Source: JAAYTL01 sp031460505 | GTDB lineage: Bacteria > Bacillota > Clostridia > Tissierellales > Tissierellaceae | Length of the DNA stretch: 64,000 nt | Direction of reading: 5' to 3' | NCBI GenBank assembly: GCA_031460505.1 | Contig: JAVKTT010000002.1 | Coordinates: 1 to 64,000, forward strand | Part shown: one piece after another, positions 35,429-45,579 of the stretch | How the letters are laid out: each line of letters starts with the position of its first letter | Position numbering within the stretch: the first letter of the stretch is position 1 | Position numbers and translations under genes: made by a program | Notes under the pieces: generated by a model | Databases searched by the model: none | The model's input: only the letters and a program-made list of their open reading frames with translations | Told to the model about the DNA's origin: nothing

Positions 35429-37597
35429 ATGAATGCATTACTAGAAAAGTTAATATCAAAAATTGAACAATACAATCCCCAAGCTGACATGTCTTTAGTA
35501 ATAAGGGCTTTTACACTTGGTGAGGGAGCGCATGAGGGTCAAAAAAGAAATTCTGGAGAGCACTTCTTTATTCATCCTCTTAACGTAGCGTTGATTCTTG
35601 CTGACTTAAATATGGACACACAAACTATAGTTGCAGGGCTTCTTCATGATGTAATAGAAGATACGAATTATAGTTATGAGGATATTGTCGAAGAGTTTGG
35701 TGAAGAAATTGCTGATTTAGTTGATGGTGTTACAAAATTAAAGAATCTCCAATATAAAACAAAACAAGAAAATCAAGCAGAAAACCTAAGAAAAATGGTA
35801 TTAGCCATGGCCAAAGATATTAGAGTAATTATTGTTAAATTGGCTGATAGGCTACACAATATGAGAACTTTGGAATATATGACTGATGAGAAAAAGAAAG
35901 AAAAAGCTTTGGAAACATTGGAGATATATGCTCCTATTGCTCATAGACTAGGTATTTCTAAGATTAAATGGGAGTTAGAGGACTTATCTCTTAGATATTT
36001 AGAACCTGAAATGTACTATGAGTTAGTAGAGAAAGTCTCTGTAAAGAGGAAAGAGAGAGAAGAATTCATCCAATATATATTAAAATTATTACATGAAAAA
36101 CTAGGAGAAATGGGGATCCATTGTGAAATAAGTGGTAGACCTAAAAACTTCTATAGTATATATAAGAAGATGGTTATTCAAGGGAAGTCTTTTGAAGAAA
36201 TATATGATTTAACAGCTGTTAGAATTTTAGTTGACAATATTAAGGATTGTTATGGAGCATTAGGTATCGTTCATACATTATGGAAACCAATTCCAGGAAG
36301 ATTTAAAGACTATATAGCAATGCCTAAACCTAATATGTATCAGTCACTTCATACAACAGTAATAGGACCTAAAGGTGAAATATTTGAAGTTCAGATAAGA
36401 ACCTATGATATGCATAAAACTGCTGAATACGGTATAGCTGCCCATTGGAAATATAAAGAAGGGGTTAATAAATCTGATAACTTTGATGATAAACTTACTT
36501 GGTTAAGACAACTATTAGAATGGCAAAAGGATCTAAAAGACCCTAAGGATTTTATGGAGACCTTGAAGATTGATTTCTTTACTGATGAAGTATTTGTGTT
36601 TACACCTAAAGGTGATGTAATTAATCTACCTGAAGGTTCTACACCTATTGATTTTGCTTATAGGGTTCATACTGATGTCGGTAATCGAACTGTAGGCGCA
36701 AAGGTTAATGGTAGAATAGTACAACTTAACTATCAATTAAAAAATGGAAATATTGTAGAGATAATAACCTCGTCTAACGCAAATCCAAGTAGGGACTGGT
36801 TAAGTATTGTAAAAAGTACTCAAGCAAAGTCTAAGATAAAACAACATTTTAAGCTAAAGGATAGAGATGTAAATGTTGTTAAAGGCAAAGACAGCCTTGA
36901 AAAAGAATTAAAAAGATTAGGATATAAACCAAATGACATACTTAAGGATGAATGGTTAAAGAATATAGCTGACAAACTAAGCATTGTTTCAATAGATGAT
37001 TTATATGCATCTATAGGATATGGCAATGTAAAGCAAAATCAAGTTATCACTAAACTTAAAGATTTTTATGCTGAAGAATATAAAAATGAATATGAAGAAA
37101 AATTTATTGACGAAAAACTTAAAAAACCTCAATCGAAAAAACCACATGGATCAAATCAAGGCATATCAGTAAAAGGTATTGACAACATAAAAGTAAGATT
37201 TGCAAAGTGCTGTAATCCTGTACCTGGTGATGAAATAGTTGGATATGTAACCAAGGGTAGGGGTGTATCAGTCCATAGGGCTGATTGTCCAAATACTATA
37301 GCAAATGAAGATGAAGAAAGACTTATTGAAGTCTCGTGGGATACTGAGAAAAAGAATTCCTATTTAGCTGAGATTCAAGTTAGAGCAATTGACAGACCAG
37401 GTCTTTTGGCTGAGATTGCTACGAGAATAAATGATTTGGGTGTAGGGCTTGTAAATATTAATGCTAGAACAAATAGAGATAAAATTGTTTTGATTAATAT
37501 GACTCTAGAGATTAGCGACAAAGAACAATTACAAGATATCATGAGAAGACTTAGAAAGATTAAACAAATAATTGACGCTTATAGAGTAACTACCTAG
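35429..37597 (+). CDS. relA: Bifunctional (p)ppGpp synthetase/hydrolase
   Basis: 722 aa Rel protein making and destroying the stringent-response alarmone. Domains in order: HD hydrolase (about 25-190) with GLLHDVIEDT and LADRLHNMRT intact; synthetase (about 230-350) with GRPKNFYSIYKKM and MPKPNMYQSLHTTV; TGS (about 385-445); a helical/zinc-finger region with FAKCCNPVPGDEIVGYVT; and a C-terminal ACT domain. Both catalytic halves look active. ATG at 35429 follows GAGGGTGA; the GTG at 35420 lies in that site. It is followed closely by dtd, the usual order. Confidence 0.96.
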   Translation: MNALLEKLISKIEQYNPQADMSLVIRAFTLGEGAHEGQKRNSGEHFFIHPLNVALILADLNMDTQTIVAGLLHDVIEDTNYSYEDIVEEFGEEIADLVDGVTKLKNLQYKTKQENQAENLRKMVLAMAKDIRVIIVKLADRLHNMRTLEYMTDEKKKEKALETLEIYAPIAHRLGISKIKWELEDLSLRYLEPEMYYELVEKVSVKRKEREEFIQYILKLLHEKLGEMGIHCEISGRPKNFYSIYKKMVIQGKSFEEIYDLTAVRILVDNIKDCYGALGIVHTLWKPIPGRFKDYIAMPKPNMYQSLHTTVIGPKGEIFEVQIRTYDMHKTAEYGIAAHWKYKEGVNKSDNFDDKLTWLRQLLEWQKDLKDPKDFMETLKIDFFTDEVFVFTPKGDVINLPEGSTPIDFAYRVHTDVGNRTVGAKVNGRIVQLNYQLKNGNIVEIITSSNANPSRDWLSIVKSTQAKSKIKQHFKLKDRDVNVVKGKDSLEKELKRLGYKPNDILKDEWLKNIADKLSIVSIDDLYASIGYGNVKQNQVITKLKDFYAEEYKNEYEEKFIDEKLKKPQSKKPHGSNQGISVKGIDNIKVRFAKCCNPVPGDEIVGYVTKGRGVSVHRADCPNTIANEDEERLIEVSWDTEKKNSYLAEIQVRAIDRPGLLAEIATRINDLGVGLVNINARTNRDKIVLINMTLEISDKEQLQDIMRRLRKIKQIIDAYRVTT

Positions 37598-37611
37598 GAG
37601 GTAAATTATAG

Positions 37612-38061
37612 ATGAGAGTTGTTGTTCAAAGAGTTAAGGAAGCAAGTGTTACAGTTAACGGAGATATTGTAGGAAGTATAAATAAAGGATTATTAGTATT
37701 ATTAGGTGTAGGAGATGAAGATGACGACAAAGATTTAGATTATTTAGTAGAAAAGGTACTTGGCTTAAGAATCTTTGAAGATGAAAATGATAAGATGAAT
37801 CTTTCTCTATTGGATGTAGAAGGTGAACTATTAGTAGTATCTCAATTTACACTATATGGAGATGTAAGAAAAGGGAAAAGACCAAGTTTTACTGGGTCGG
37901 CTCATCCGGATATAGCAATTGCAATGTATGAGGATTTTATACAAAGCGCAAGGGATATGGGTTTAAAAGTAGAGACGGGAGTGTTCGGTGCTCATATGGA
38001 TGTTAGTCTTATAAATGATGGACCGGTAACTATAATGATTGATAGTAAAAAAAGCTTCTAA
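37612..38061 (+). CDS. dtd: D-aminoacyl-tRNA deacylase
   Basis: 149 aa, full-length Dtd, which removes D-amino acids mischarged on tRNA. The N-terminus MRVVVQRVKEASV, the active-site SQFTLYGD (about 78-85) and the C-terminal GVFGAHMDVSLINDGPVTI with the Gly-cisPro-like region are present. It lies 14 bases after relA. A cell that imports and processes D-amino-acid peptides (12784-21086) would benefit from it, although Dtd is widespread. Confidence 0.96.
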   Translation: MRVVVQRVKEASVTVNGDIVGSINKGLLVLLGVGDEDDDKDLDYLVEKVLGLRIFEDENDKMNLSLLDVEGELLVVSQFTLYGDVRKGKRPSFTGSAHPDIAIAMYEDFIQSARDMGLKVETGVFGAHMDVSLINDGPVTIMIDSKKSF

Positions 38062-38087
38062 AAGAATTCTTTAAGGTAGCTTTTTTT
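38047..38087 (+). terminator. Terminator overlapping the dtd stop
   Basis: The A-rich arm 38047-38056 pairs with the T-rich arm 38078-38087, and the inner palindrome 38061-38072 stacks within; seven T finish it. Confidence 0.75.
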
Positions 38088-38100
38088 GAAACTCATTGAG

Positions 38101-38139
38101 GGAAAGTTCAAGAATAATAAAAATATAGTAGAACTTTCC
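38101..38139 (+). promoter_or_regulatory. Inverted repeat before the MBL hydrolase gene
   Basis: Perfect 9-bp arms 38101-38109 and 38131-38139 with a 21-base AT-rich loop, 36 bases before the TTG start. Possibly an operator or leader hairpin; no T tract. Confidence 0.35.
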
Positions 38140-38175
38140 TATTCGTTATAAAAAGAACTTTTAGGGGGTCATAAA

Positions 38176-38796
38176 TTGAAAATTATTAGAGTACCTGCAG
38201 GGATTTATTCAGTTAATTGTTATATTATCTATTCAGTTAACAATATGGAAGGTTTAGTGATAGATCCCGGTGGAGATGCAGATACAATATTAAAGATTAT
38301 AGAAGATAATAAAGTTGATGTAAAAAATATAGTATTAACTCATGGTCATGGTGATCATATTGGTGCTGTTTCTACATTAAAGCAAGAACTAAATGTGCCA
38401 GTATATATTCATGAAGATGACCTTATTATGTTACAAGATGCAGATAGAAATTTATCATCATCAATGGCTATTGGTTCTATTGAGCTTAGACCTGATGAAC
38501 TTTTAAAAGATGGAGACGTAATTCAGCTTGGTAAACACAAGGTAGAAGTTATCCATACACCAGGACATACTCCAGGTTGTATCTGCCTTAAAGTAGATAA
38601 ATATTTATTTTCTGGAGATACCCTTTTTAAAGCCTCAATCGGTAGAACGGATTTAATGGGCGGTAGCTTTGATGATATTATAAATTCTATTAAAGAAAAA
38701 TTATTTATCCTTGATGATGATGTAGTGGTACTACCTGGTCATGGTGATACTACTACAATTTTGGCTGAGAAAATGTATAATCCGTTTTTAAATTAA
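38176..38796 (+). CDS. MBL-fold metallo-hydrolase (glyoxalase II-like)
   Basis: 206 aa, single metallo-beta-lactamase domain. The zinc ligands are clear: THGHGDHIGAV (about 55-65; HxHxDH), HTPGHTPGCICL (about 132-143), SGDTLF (about 152-157) and LPGHGDTT near the C-terminus. It belongs to the small hydroxyacylglutathione-hydrolase-like group found beside hemZ in Clostridia. Substrate unknown. Start is TTG at 38176 after AGGGGGT. Confidence 0.88.
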   Translation: MKIIRVPAGIYSVNCYIIYSVNNMEGLVIDPGGDADTILKIIEDNKVDVKNIVLTHGHGDHIGAVSTLKQELNVPVYIHEDDLIMLQDADRNLSSSMAIGSIELRPDELLKDGDVIQLGKHKVEVIHTPGHTPGCICLKVDKYLFSGDTLFKASIGRTDLMGGSFDDIINSIKEKLFILDDDVVVLPGHGDTTTILAEKMYNPFLN

Positions 38797-38818
38797 GAAA
38801 TGAAATCTGGTGATTAAT

Positions 38819-40288
38819 TTGATAAAAGTATCAATAGAAGGGCACAGTTATAAACACGATTTATTTGAACTAATAAGAGTGTTTTTCCCTGGTGAAGAAA
38901 TTGTATTTATAGACGAAAATGATTATCAAAATGATGGACTATTTATATATAGTTCTTTATTGGATAAGATTAACAATACCTTGGCAATTACCAAGGTATA
39001 TAAGGATAATGAGCAAATAAAAGAGACGGTTATTGATATTGAAAAGATCCATATAAGTGGTTTAACTAGGAAAAAAATCATTAAAAATGCTATCAAGAAA
39101 TCAATCTATACTTCATTAATTGGTTTAGTAGAGCATGATATTCCTTGGGGAATACTAACGGGTATTAGACCTATAAAAGTCGCACATGATTTAATAAATA
39201 CCAATCTAGAAACAGATGAAGTAAAAAGAATCCTTATGGATGAATATAGGATAAGTGATTCAAAGTCTCAACTGATGATAGACGTTGCAAAATCCCAAAG
39301 AAAACATATATATCCACTAAATCAGAATAAGTATAGTTTGTATATAGGGATTCCATTTTGTCCTACTAGGTGTTCATATTGTTCATTTCCTGCCTTTGCA
39401 ATTGGAAATAACTATGATAAGGTGAGCAGATATGTAGATACCCTTATCTATGAGATCAAGCAAATTAGTAAATTAATGGAAGGTAAAGATCTAAATACAG
39501 TATATATTGGTGGAGGTACACCTACATCTATAAAGATTAAAGACCTTGAACGAATAATAGCTACAGTTAGAGATGTATTTGTAAATGAAGATATTAAAGA
39601 ATTTACAGTAGAGGCTGGAAGACCTGATACATTAAATTTGGATATGTTAAAGATGTTAAAATCTATGGATATAGATAGAATAAGTATCAATCCACAGACA
39701 ATGAATTCAAAAACATTAGAGAAAATTGGAAGAAATCATGATATAGAATCTACTATCTTCAGTTATAATCTTGCAAAAGAATTAGGTTTTGAATCAATAA
39801 ATATGGATTTAATAATGGGGCTACCTGGTGAGGGTATAGATGAAGTAGCATATACACTTAGTGAAATTAAAAAACTAGATCCCGAAAACCTAACAGTTCA
39901 TACACTATCACTTAAAAGAGGTTCAAGACTATTTAATCATAGAGATGAACTGGCTAAAGAGACTATTGAAATTAATAAAATGCTAGAGCTAACTGAGATC
40001 AAAGCATCTGAAATGGACATGTTTCCATATTATCTTTATAGACAGAAACAGATCCTAGGAAATTTAGAAAACATTGGTTATGCTAAACCAAATAAAGAAT
40101 GTATCTATAACATCTCTATGATGGAAGAAAAAGAGACTATTATAGGAGCTGGACTAGGATCAGTATCTAAATTCTATTATCCAAAGGAAAATAGAATACA
40201 AAGACTGCCTAATTTTAAGGATTTAATTGAGTATTCCAATAGAATTGATGAATTAATTGAAAAAAAGAAAAACATGATTGTAAATTAA
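38819..40288 (+). CDS. hemZ: HemZ-type coproporphyrinogen dehydrogenase (radical SAM)
   Basis: 489 aa oxygen-independent coproporphyrinogen III oxidase-like protein. A non-catalytic N-terminal region (about 1-160) precedes the radical SAM core with PFCPTRCSYCSFPAF (Cx3Cx2C) and GGGTPTS, followed by the HemN-type C-terminal domain. In this clostridial group the true activity may be other heme or radical chemistry, as no other heme genes are near. The start is uncertain: TTG 38819 gives MIKVSIEGH, the common N-terminus, after weak GGTGAT; GTG at 38810 is the alternative. Confidence 0.85.
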   Translation: MIKVSIEGHSYKHDLFELIRVFFPGEEIVFIDENDYQNDGLFIYSSLLDKINNTLAITKVYKDNEQIKETVIDIEKIHISGLTRKKIIKNAIKKSIYTSLIGLVEHDIPWGILTGIRPIKVAHDLINTNLETDEVKRILMDEYRISDSKSQLMIDVAKSQRKHIYPLNQNKYSLYIGIPFCPTRCSYCSFPAFAIGNNYDKVSRYVDTLIYEIKQISKLMEGKDLNTVYIGGGTPTSIKIKDLERIIATVRDVFVNEDIKEFTVEAGRPDTLNLDMLKMLKSMDIDRISINPQTMNSKTLEKIGRNHDIESTIFSYNLAKELGFESINMDLIMGLPGEGIDEVAYTLSEIKKLDPENLTVHTLSLKRGSRLFNHRDELAKETIEINKMLELTEIKASEMDMFPYYLYRQKQILGNLENIGYAKPNKECIYNISMMEEKETIIGAGLGSVSKFYYPKENRIQRLPNFKDLIEYSNRIDELIEKKKNMIVN

Positions 40289-40319
40289 ATCTTCTTATCT
40301 TTGATGAGGAGATTTTTTT
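40287..40319 (+). terminator. Terminator after hemZ
   Basis: 13-position stem (40287-40299 with 40303-40315, two wobbles), 3-base loop, seven T. Confidence 0.85.
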
Positions 40320-40407
40320 AATATTAAATGATTGTAAAATTTATCCAATAGAATAGAAAAGTAATAATTATTTGGTATAATAAACTTACTTGAAAGGAGG
40401 ATAAATA

Positions 40408-41538
40408 ATGGATTTAAAAAAATACTTATATATTAAAATGCCATTGATTCTTATTCTTTTTATTGCAGCACTGAACTTTGAAAATGCTCAAAGGACAAGA
40501 GCATTTCTGTACGTCCTTCTATTTGTCATATACTTAATAAGTGGAATTATTAGGTATTATTCAGGTAACAAAAATATATCGTTGGCATCCTTTATCATAG
40601 AGATTATTATAATTTATTTATTCGAGTACAATTCTAGATATCAAGTAAATTACATATTTCATCTTTTCTATTACATTTCTTTGCTAGAAATACCATTATT
40701 CCTAGTCAATAAGCATAGCCTTGTTATGAGCATTATTTCAATTATTACATCCAGTATAAAATTCATTAATTTAATATATTTTAAGCCAGGCTTTGGTAAT
40801 ATTACTCAAGGAGGATTATTCCTTTTGACAGGAGTGTTTATAGCACTTTTGATGAATTTTCTTAAATATTATAGAGAAGAAGAACATCGAAAGATGATTC
40901 TTAATAAACAGATTAGGGAAGCTAATATTAGACTTAATGAAATGACAATAGTAGAGGAAAGGAACCGAATAGCAAGGGATCTGCATGATACTATTGGTCA
41001 TGGTCTAACAGGCGCAATTATGGGACTGGAAATGGTCCAAGTTCTTATAGATGAAGATTTAGGAAAAGCAAAGGAGATGATTGTAACCCTTAAGGATAGT
41101 TCCAGGCAAAATCTTGTAAGAGTCAGGGAAGTAGTAAACACCCTTAATCCAAATGAGAATATCTCAAAGGGTGTTGAGTCAATAGAGGAACTTATATCAT
41201 CTTTTAGAGCTAATACTAATGTGAAGATTGATTTTACTGTAGATGGGAACATAGCCAAAACAAGCCCAAATATTAACATCGTATTATATAGAATAGTGCA
41301 AGAAAGTCTTACAAATGCCATAAGACATGGTCATGCTGACAAAATTAACATATTATTAATATATAAGAACCAGTTCATAGAATTGATAATAAAAGATAAT
41401 GGAGTAGGGGTAGCAGAAATAAATAAGGGATTTGGATTAAAATCAATGGAAGATAGAGTGTTTTCTCTGGGGGGAAATATTTCATTTATGAGTACAGATG
41501 GATTTAGTATAGTAGCAAATATTCCTATGGAGGTATGA
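40408..41538 (+). CDS. Sensor histidine kinase, NarL-system type
   Basis: 376 aa. The N-terminal half has about six membrane helices (10-155) with little extracellular loop, so it probably senses a membrane-associated signal. A HisKA_3 dimerisation domain carries the phosphorylated histidine in RDLHDTIGHGLTG (about 191-203), and an HATPase_c domain has QESLTNAIRHGHA and DNGVGV. ATG follows AAAGGAGG; TATAAT at 40376-40381 may be the -10. It is separated by one base from the response regulator gene, and the regulated target is probably the lipoprotein/ABC unit downstream. Confidence 0.92.
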   Translation: MDLKKYLYIKMPLILILFIAALNFENAQRTRAFLYVLLFVIYLISGIIRYYSGNKNISLASFIIEIIIIYLFEYNSRYQVNYIFHLFYYISLLEIPLFLVNKHSLVMSIISIITSSIKFINLIYFKPGFGNITQGGLFLLTGVFIALLMNFLKYYREEEHRKMILNKQIREANIRLNEMTIVEERNRIARDLHDTIGHGLTGAIMGLEMVQVLIDEDLGKAKEMIVTLKDSSRQNLVRVREVVNTLNPNENISKGVESIEELISSFRANTNVKIDFTVDGNIAKTSPNINIVLYRIVQESLTNAIRHGHADKINILLIYKNQFIELIIKDNGVGVAEINKGFGLKSMEDRVFSLGGNISFMSTDGFSIVANIPMEV

Positions 41539-41539
41539 G

Positions 41540-42181
41540 ATGATAAATTTAGCTATTGTTGATGATCAGGATATTCTTAGAGAAGGTATGAAATTGATGT
41601 TTTCCAAAAAGGAAGATATTAGAGTGGTGGGTACGGGTGGAAATGGACAAGAAGCCTATGAACTCTGTAAAGAAAATCATGTAGATGTAATGTTATTAGA
41701 TATTCAGATGCCTATAATGAATGGTGTAGAAGCTACTAAATTACTTAAAAGGGATTACCCACATGTGAATATCATTATTCTTACGACTTTTAATGATGAT
41801 GAATATATTTTTGACGCTTTAAAGTATGGAGCTTCAGGATATATACTTAAGGATGCTACTATTGAAAAAATCGAAGAAGCTATTAGGGAAGCATTTAATG
41901 GTGGAGTGTTAATACAACCCAATGTAGCTAAAAAGATGGTAGGTATGTTTTATAAACTAAATGAAGAAAATATACAGTTTGATAAAAGAGTAGAGGAGCT
42001 TACTGAGCGTGAGATAGATATACTTAGGAGTTTGGGAGAAGGCAAGTCAAACAAAGAAATCGGAGAATCACTTTATATAAGTGAAGGAACAGTTAAAAAT
42101 CATATTACATCAATTCTTAGTAAGTTAGATTTAAGAGATAGAACTCAACTAGCCCTTTTTGCTGTAAAAAATAAGATTTGA
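41540..42181 (+). CDS. Response regulator, NarL/LuxR type
   Basis: 213 aa. Receiver domain (about 1-118) with the acidic pocket DDQD near the start, the phospho-acceptor aspartate in VMLLDIQMPIMNG (about Asp54), Thr and Lys (LKDAT) conserved. A LuxR helix-turn-helix domain follows (LTEREIDILRSLGEGKSNKEIG, cited by EREIDILRSL, with YISEGTVKNHI). It pairs with the upstream kinase. Confidence 0.94.
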   Translation: MINLAIVDDQDILREGMKLMFSKKEDIRVVGTGGNGQEAYELCKENHVDVMLLDIQMPIMNGVEATKLLKRDYPHVNIIILTTFNDDEYIFDALKYGASGYILKDATIEKIEEAIREAFNGGVLIQPNVAKKMVGMFYKLNEENIQFDKRVEELTEREIDILRSLGEGKSNKEIGESLYISEGTVKNHITSILSKLDLRDRTQLALFAVKNKI

Positions 42182-42284
42182 GACTTTATGCAAAAAGTCA
42201 TGGTCAAAGATTAGTTAATAGGAAATAAGTTAGACGAAACCTAAGAGTAGTTTTTATATACTATGTGTAAGGAGAGTGATAAAA

Positions 42285-43277
42285 ATGAAGAAACATATAT
42301 TTTTATTTGTTTTAGTTTTGTTAATGATAAGTATTACAGCATGTTCTGGTAGCAATTTGGAAAATTACGTAGCAGCAATTGAGAAAACCAATAGCATGGT
42401 TAAGGGTTCAGATAGTATGGAAATGAGTATCGTAACCAAATATAATACAGTTGGATTAGAAGAAGATGTTCAAAAATTAATACAATCTTTTGAGCAATCT
42501 AAATTCACAATGACAGGTAGTTTTGATAATGATTTAAAGAAATCTAGGAAGATTGGATATTTAAATTACGGTAACCTAGGTTTTGATTTCAATATCTATG
42601 GAGTTGATGATGCATATTATATAGAGCCTTTTTTCTTAGAACTTAAGGATCATAGATATATTGAATTTTCTTTAGATGAGTTTAAGGTACCTGAGAGTGA
42701 AATACCTTCAGAATTCTTTCAAGAAATAGGAAAAAAATGGAATGAAATAATAAGTGAAGAAAATGTAATGCGTGGAGAAAAAGTATTAGTCACAACTGAT
42801 GATGGAGAAATAAAATCCAGAGAGTTTACAATTACACTGAATGAAGAGCAATTAAAAGAATTTATATTATATATAATAGAGCTATTTGAAGAAAATGGTG
42901 AATATTTGAACATAATGGATCAAGTAACATATATAGAGACAGATGTAGAATTAACTGAAGAAGATAAAGAAAATCTTTATAGAGATCTATTTACAGGTCT
43001 AAAGGATTTTATTGATAAGAGTGATGACCTTAATTTATTCTATAAAGCATATATAGACATTGATGGTTATGTAGTTCAAGAAGATATTGAATTTAATATG
43101 GGCAATGAAGCGGGTAAAGCGGGTGAATTAATAAATCTTTCGTTTTCAATGGTGACTAAGTATTGGGATATTGAGAAAGAACAGGATTTAGATTTTGATA
43201 TTACAAGTTTTGATAATTCCATAAGATTTGATAAATTAAATCTAGAGGAATTAATGCCTTATAGGGAGGTAAAGTAA
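42285..43277 (+). CDS. Hypothetical lipoprotein of the ABC exporter unit
   Basis: 330 aa. A lipoprotein signal peptide ends in lipobox ITAC (Cys20). The mature part has alternating strands and acidic helices (NLENYVAAIEKTNSMVKGSDSMEM; cited by NYVAAIEKTN), reminiscent of LolA/LppX-like or DUF6612-type lipoproteins of Gram-positives, but I cannot assign a family firmly. It ends flush against the ABC ATPase gene, whose ribosome-binding site lies inside its 3' end. Start is ATG 42285; the GTG at 42276 is in the binding site (GGAGAG). It is preceded by a 100-base gap with only a small hairpin (42182-42199). Confidence 0.75.
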   Translation: MKKHIFLFVLVLLMISITACSGSNLENYVAAIEKTNSMVKGSDSMEMSIVTKYNTVGLEEDVQKLIQSFEQSKFTMTGSFDNDLKKSRKIGYLNYGNLGFDFNIYGVDDAYYIEPFFLELKDHRYIEFSLDEFKVPESEIPSEFFQEIGKKWNEIISEENVMRGEKVLVTTDDGEIKSREFTITLNEEQLKEFILYIIELFEENGEYLNIMDQVTYIETDVELTEEDKENLYRDLFTGLKDFIDKSDDLNLFYKAYIDIDGYVVQEDIEFNMGNEAGKAGELINLSFSMVTKYWDIEKEQDLDFDITSFDNSIRFDKLNLEELMPYREVK

Positions 43278-44213
43278 ATGTCTGTTTTAGAGATTAATAA
43301 TATTAGTAAGAACTTTAAGGATTTAAAAGCTGTAGATAATTTAAATTTTTCTATAGAAGAAGGGGAAATATTTGGCTTATTAGGCCCAAATGGAGCAGGT
43401 AAATCAACTACTATTTCAATGATTTCTACATTACTAAAACCTGATAGTGGAGATATCCTTTACAAGGAAATGAGTATACTGGAAAGTCCAGAGGTCCTTG
43501 AACAAGAATTAGGCTTAGTTCCTCAGGATATAGCACTGTACCCTACATTGAGTGGTTATGACAATCTTAAGTTTTGGGGACATGTATATGGCATAAGAGG
43601 AAAAGACTTAAAGAATAGAATACAAGAAATTTCTGAATTAATAGGACTCTCAGATAGACTTAAAGACAAAGTCGAAAAATACTCTGGTGGCATGAAAAGA
43701 AGACTTAACATTGGTGTTGCCCTTATTCATAAGCCTAAGCTTCTAATAATGGATGAACCAACTGTAGGGATAGACCCTCAATCAAGGAATCATATTTTAA
43801 ATACTGTTAAGATGCTTAACAAAGAGGGGATGACCATCATATATACTTCACACTATATGGAAGAAGTAGAGGAACTATGCGATAGAATATGTATAATGGA
43901 TAAGGGGAAGCTTTTAGCTCAAGGAACTAAAGATGAATTGATTAAACTTGTAAATGGAAGAGAGAAAATAGACGTAGTATTTAGTAAATTTGATTCAGAA
44001 TTGACTAAAAAGATTCAAGAACTTTCATATGTTGATGAAATTATTGTAAAAGATAATACATTAAGTATTATTAGTGAGTTGGCTGAGAATCTTATGGGTG
44101 ATCTAATACAAATCATAAAAGATACTGACAAAAGAATATTATCAATAGATGTTAAAAAACCAACTCTAGAAACGGTATTTCTGCATCTTACTGGCAGAGC
44201 CCTTAGGGATTAG
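43278..44213 (+). CDS. ABC-2 type exporter ATP-binding protein
   Basis: 311 aa. Walker A GPNGAGKSTT (about 38-47), Q-loop LVPQDIAL, signature YSGGMKRRLNIG, Walker B LLIMDEPTVGIDP and the switch histidine in TSHYMEE are complete. The C-terminal 80 residues form the extension common in NatA/DrrA-type drug or sodium exporters. It starts immediately after the lipoprotein gene and is followed by two permeases, forming a complete exporter. Confidence 0.94.
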   Translation: MSVLEINNISKNFKDLKAVDNLNFSIEEGEIFGLLGPNGAGKSTTISMISTLLKPDSGDILYKEMSILESPEVLEQELGLVPQDIALYPTLSGYDNLKFWGHVYGIRGKDLKNRIQEISELIGLSDRLKDKVEKYSGGMKRRLNIGVALIHKPKLLIMDEPTVGIDPQSRNHILNTVKMLNKEGMTIIYTSHYMEEVEELCDRICIMDKGKLLAQGTKDELIKLVNGREKIDVVFSKFDSELTKKIQELSYVDEIIVKDNTLSIISELAENLMGDLIQIIKDTDKRILSIDVKKPTLETVFLHLTGRALRD

Positions 44214-44223
44214 GGGTGATTAT

Positions 44224-45579
44224 ATGAAAATAAGAGATATGGTTATTAAGGATTTAAAGATAGCTATAAGTGATAAATCTGCTATAGCACTATTAATGAT
44301 AATGCCGATTGTACTAATGACAATTTTAGGATTTTCTTTAACTATCTCTTTTGATGATTTCTCGTCTATGGAAAGAGTAAAAAGTGCTATTGTAAAAGAG
44401 TATGACTTACAAGGTGAAATAGGAGAACTATTAGAGCTTATAGCTACAAATACTAATTCAGCTCCAAATGACTTAAATTTAGAAAACGCTAATATTGAAG
44501 GTATATTTTTTGATGACTTTCTAGATAATGAAGATCTACAGAATATAATAGAATATCAAGTAGTAAATAGAGAAGAAGCAAGTCAATTACTAAGTGATAA
44601 AAAGATAACAGCAATGGTTATATTACCAGAAGGATTTATAAAGGATACTATGATAAACTTTGGTACTAATTTTAGGAATGTTGTTGATATAAAGGTAATC
44701 GGAAGAGCTGATAAAAATATTGGAACTACAATTGTAGAAGAAGTTATGAGAGGATTTACTGAGATAATAAATTATAACATTGCAGCTAAAAATTCTTTTA
44801 CTAGACTATATTCTAGACTTAGGTTAGAGGATGATATAGAAAATCATATAGAACCAATAACAGAGAAAATTACAGATATTTTGGCAACTGAAAGGCCCGA
44901 GGTAAAATATGAACCTTTAAATGATAGACCACCAATGAACTCAAGAGTCTATTATGCATTTGGAATGTCGGCAATGTTTGTATTGTTTTCTGCAGGATAT
45001 GGAAGCAAGCTTCTTCTAGAAGAGAAGGACATGAAAACCTACGATAGAATGTCAGCTAGCGGCGTTAAGAAATCAACAATAGTAATAGGCAAAGCGGCAG
45101 CTATTTTTCTAATAATTCTTATTCAGACAATAATTTCATATATATTCTCTACACTGGTTCTTAAAGTTGAATGGGGCAATGTTATAAACTTGTTAGTTAT
45201 CTTCATAGCTGCTTCATTTTCTGTTGCTGGTCTAGGAATAATGTTAGCTTCAATTGTCTATAAATCAGGAAGTTATAATATGGGAAATGTATTTACTTCT
45301 TTCATAGTTCAAGTAATGTCTGTATTTGGTGGAAGTATGGTTCCGCTAGAGAATTTGCCTAGCATAGCGAGAATAATTAGTAATATTACCCCTAATGGTT
45401 TGATGCTGAAGGCATTGACTAAAAATTATTACGGATATGGATTTGAAGATTTTTCAATATACCTTTTAGTTTTAATTTTATTAGGATTAGTATTCATGAT
45501 AACTTCAGTAGTAATATTAATAAAGGGAGGGAGGGATAATAATGTCAAGCATACTTCTATTAAAGCTACTGCAGCTTAA
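44224..45579 (+). CDS. ABC-2 type exporter permease 1
   Basis: 451 aa. One N-terminal membrane helix (about 18-40), a long extracytoplasmic domain (about 45-235), then five helices at the C-terminus, the ABC2_membrane_3 layout. RVYYAFGMSAMFVLFSAG begins the membrane part. Its last 38 bases overlap the next gene, which implies translational coupling. Confidence 0.9.
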   Translation: MKIRDMVIKDLKIAISDKSAIALLMIMPIVLMTILGFSLTISFDDFSSMERVKSAIVKEYDLQGEIGELLELIATNTNSAPNDLNLENANIEGIFFDDFLDNEDLQNIIEYQVVNREEASQLLSDKKITAMVILPEGFIKDTMINFGTNFRNVVDIKVIGRADKNIGTTIVEEVMRGFTEIINYNIAAKNSFTRLYSRLRLEDDIENHIEPITEKITDILATERPEVKYEPLNDRPPMNSRVYYAFGMSAMFVLFSAGYGSKLLLEEKDMKTYDRMSASGVKKSTIVIGKAAAIFLIILIQTIISYIFSTLVLKVEWGNVINLLVIFIAASFSVAGLGIMLASIVYKSGSYNMGNVFTSFIVQVMSVFGGSMVPLENLPSIARIISNITPNGLMLKALTKNYYGYGFEDFSIYLLVLILLGLVFMITSVVILIKGGRDNNVKHTSIKATAA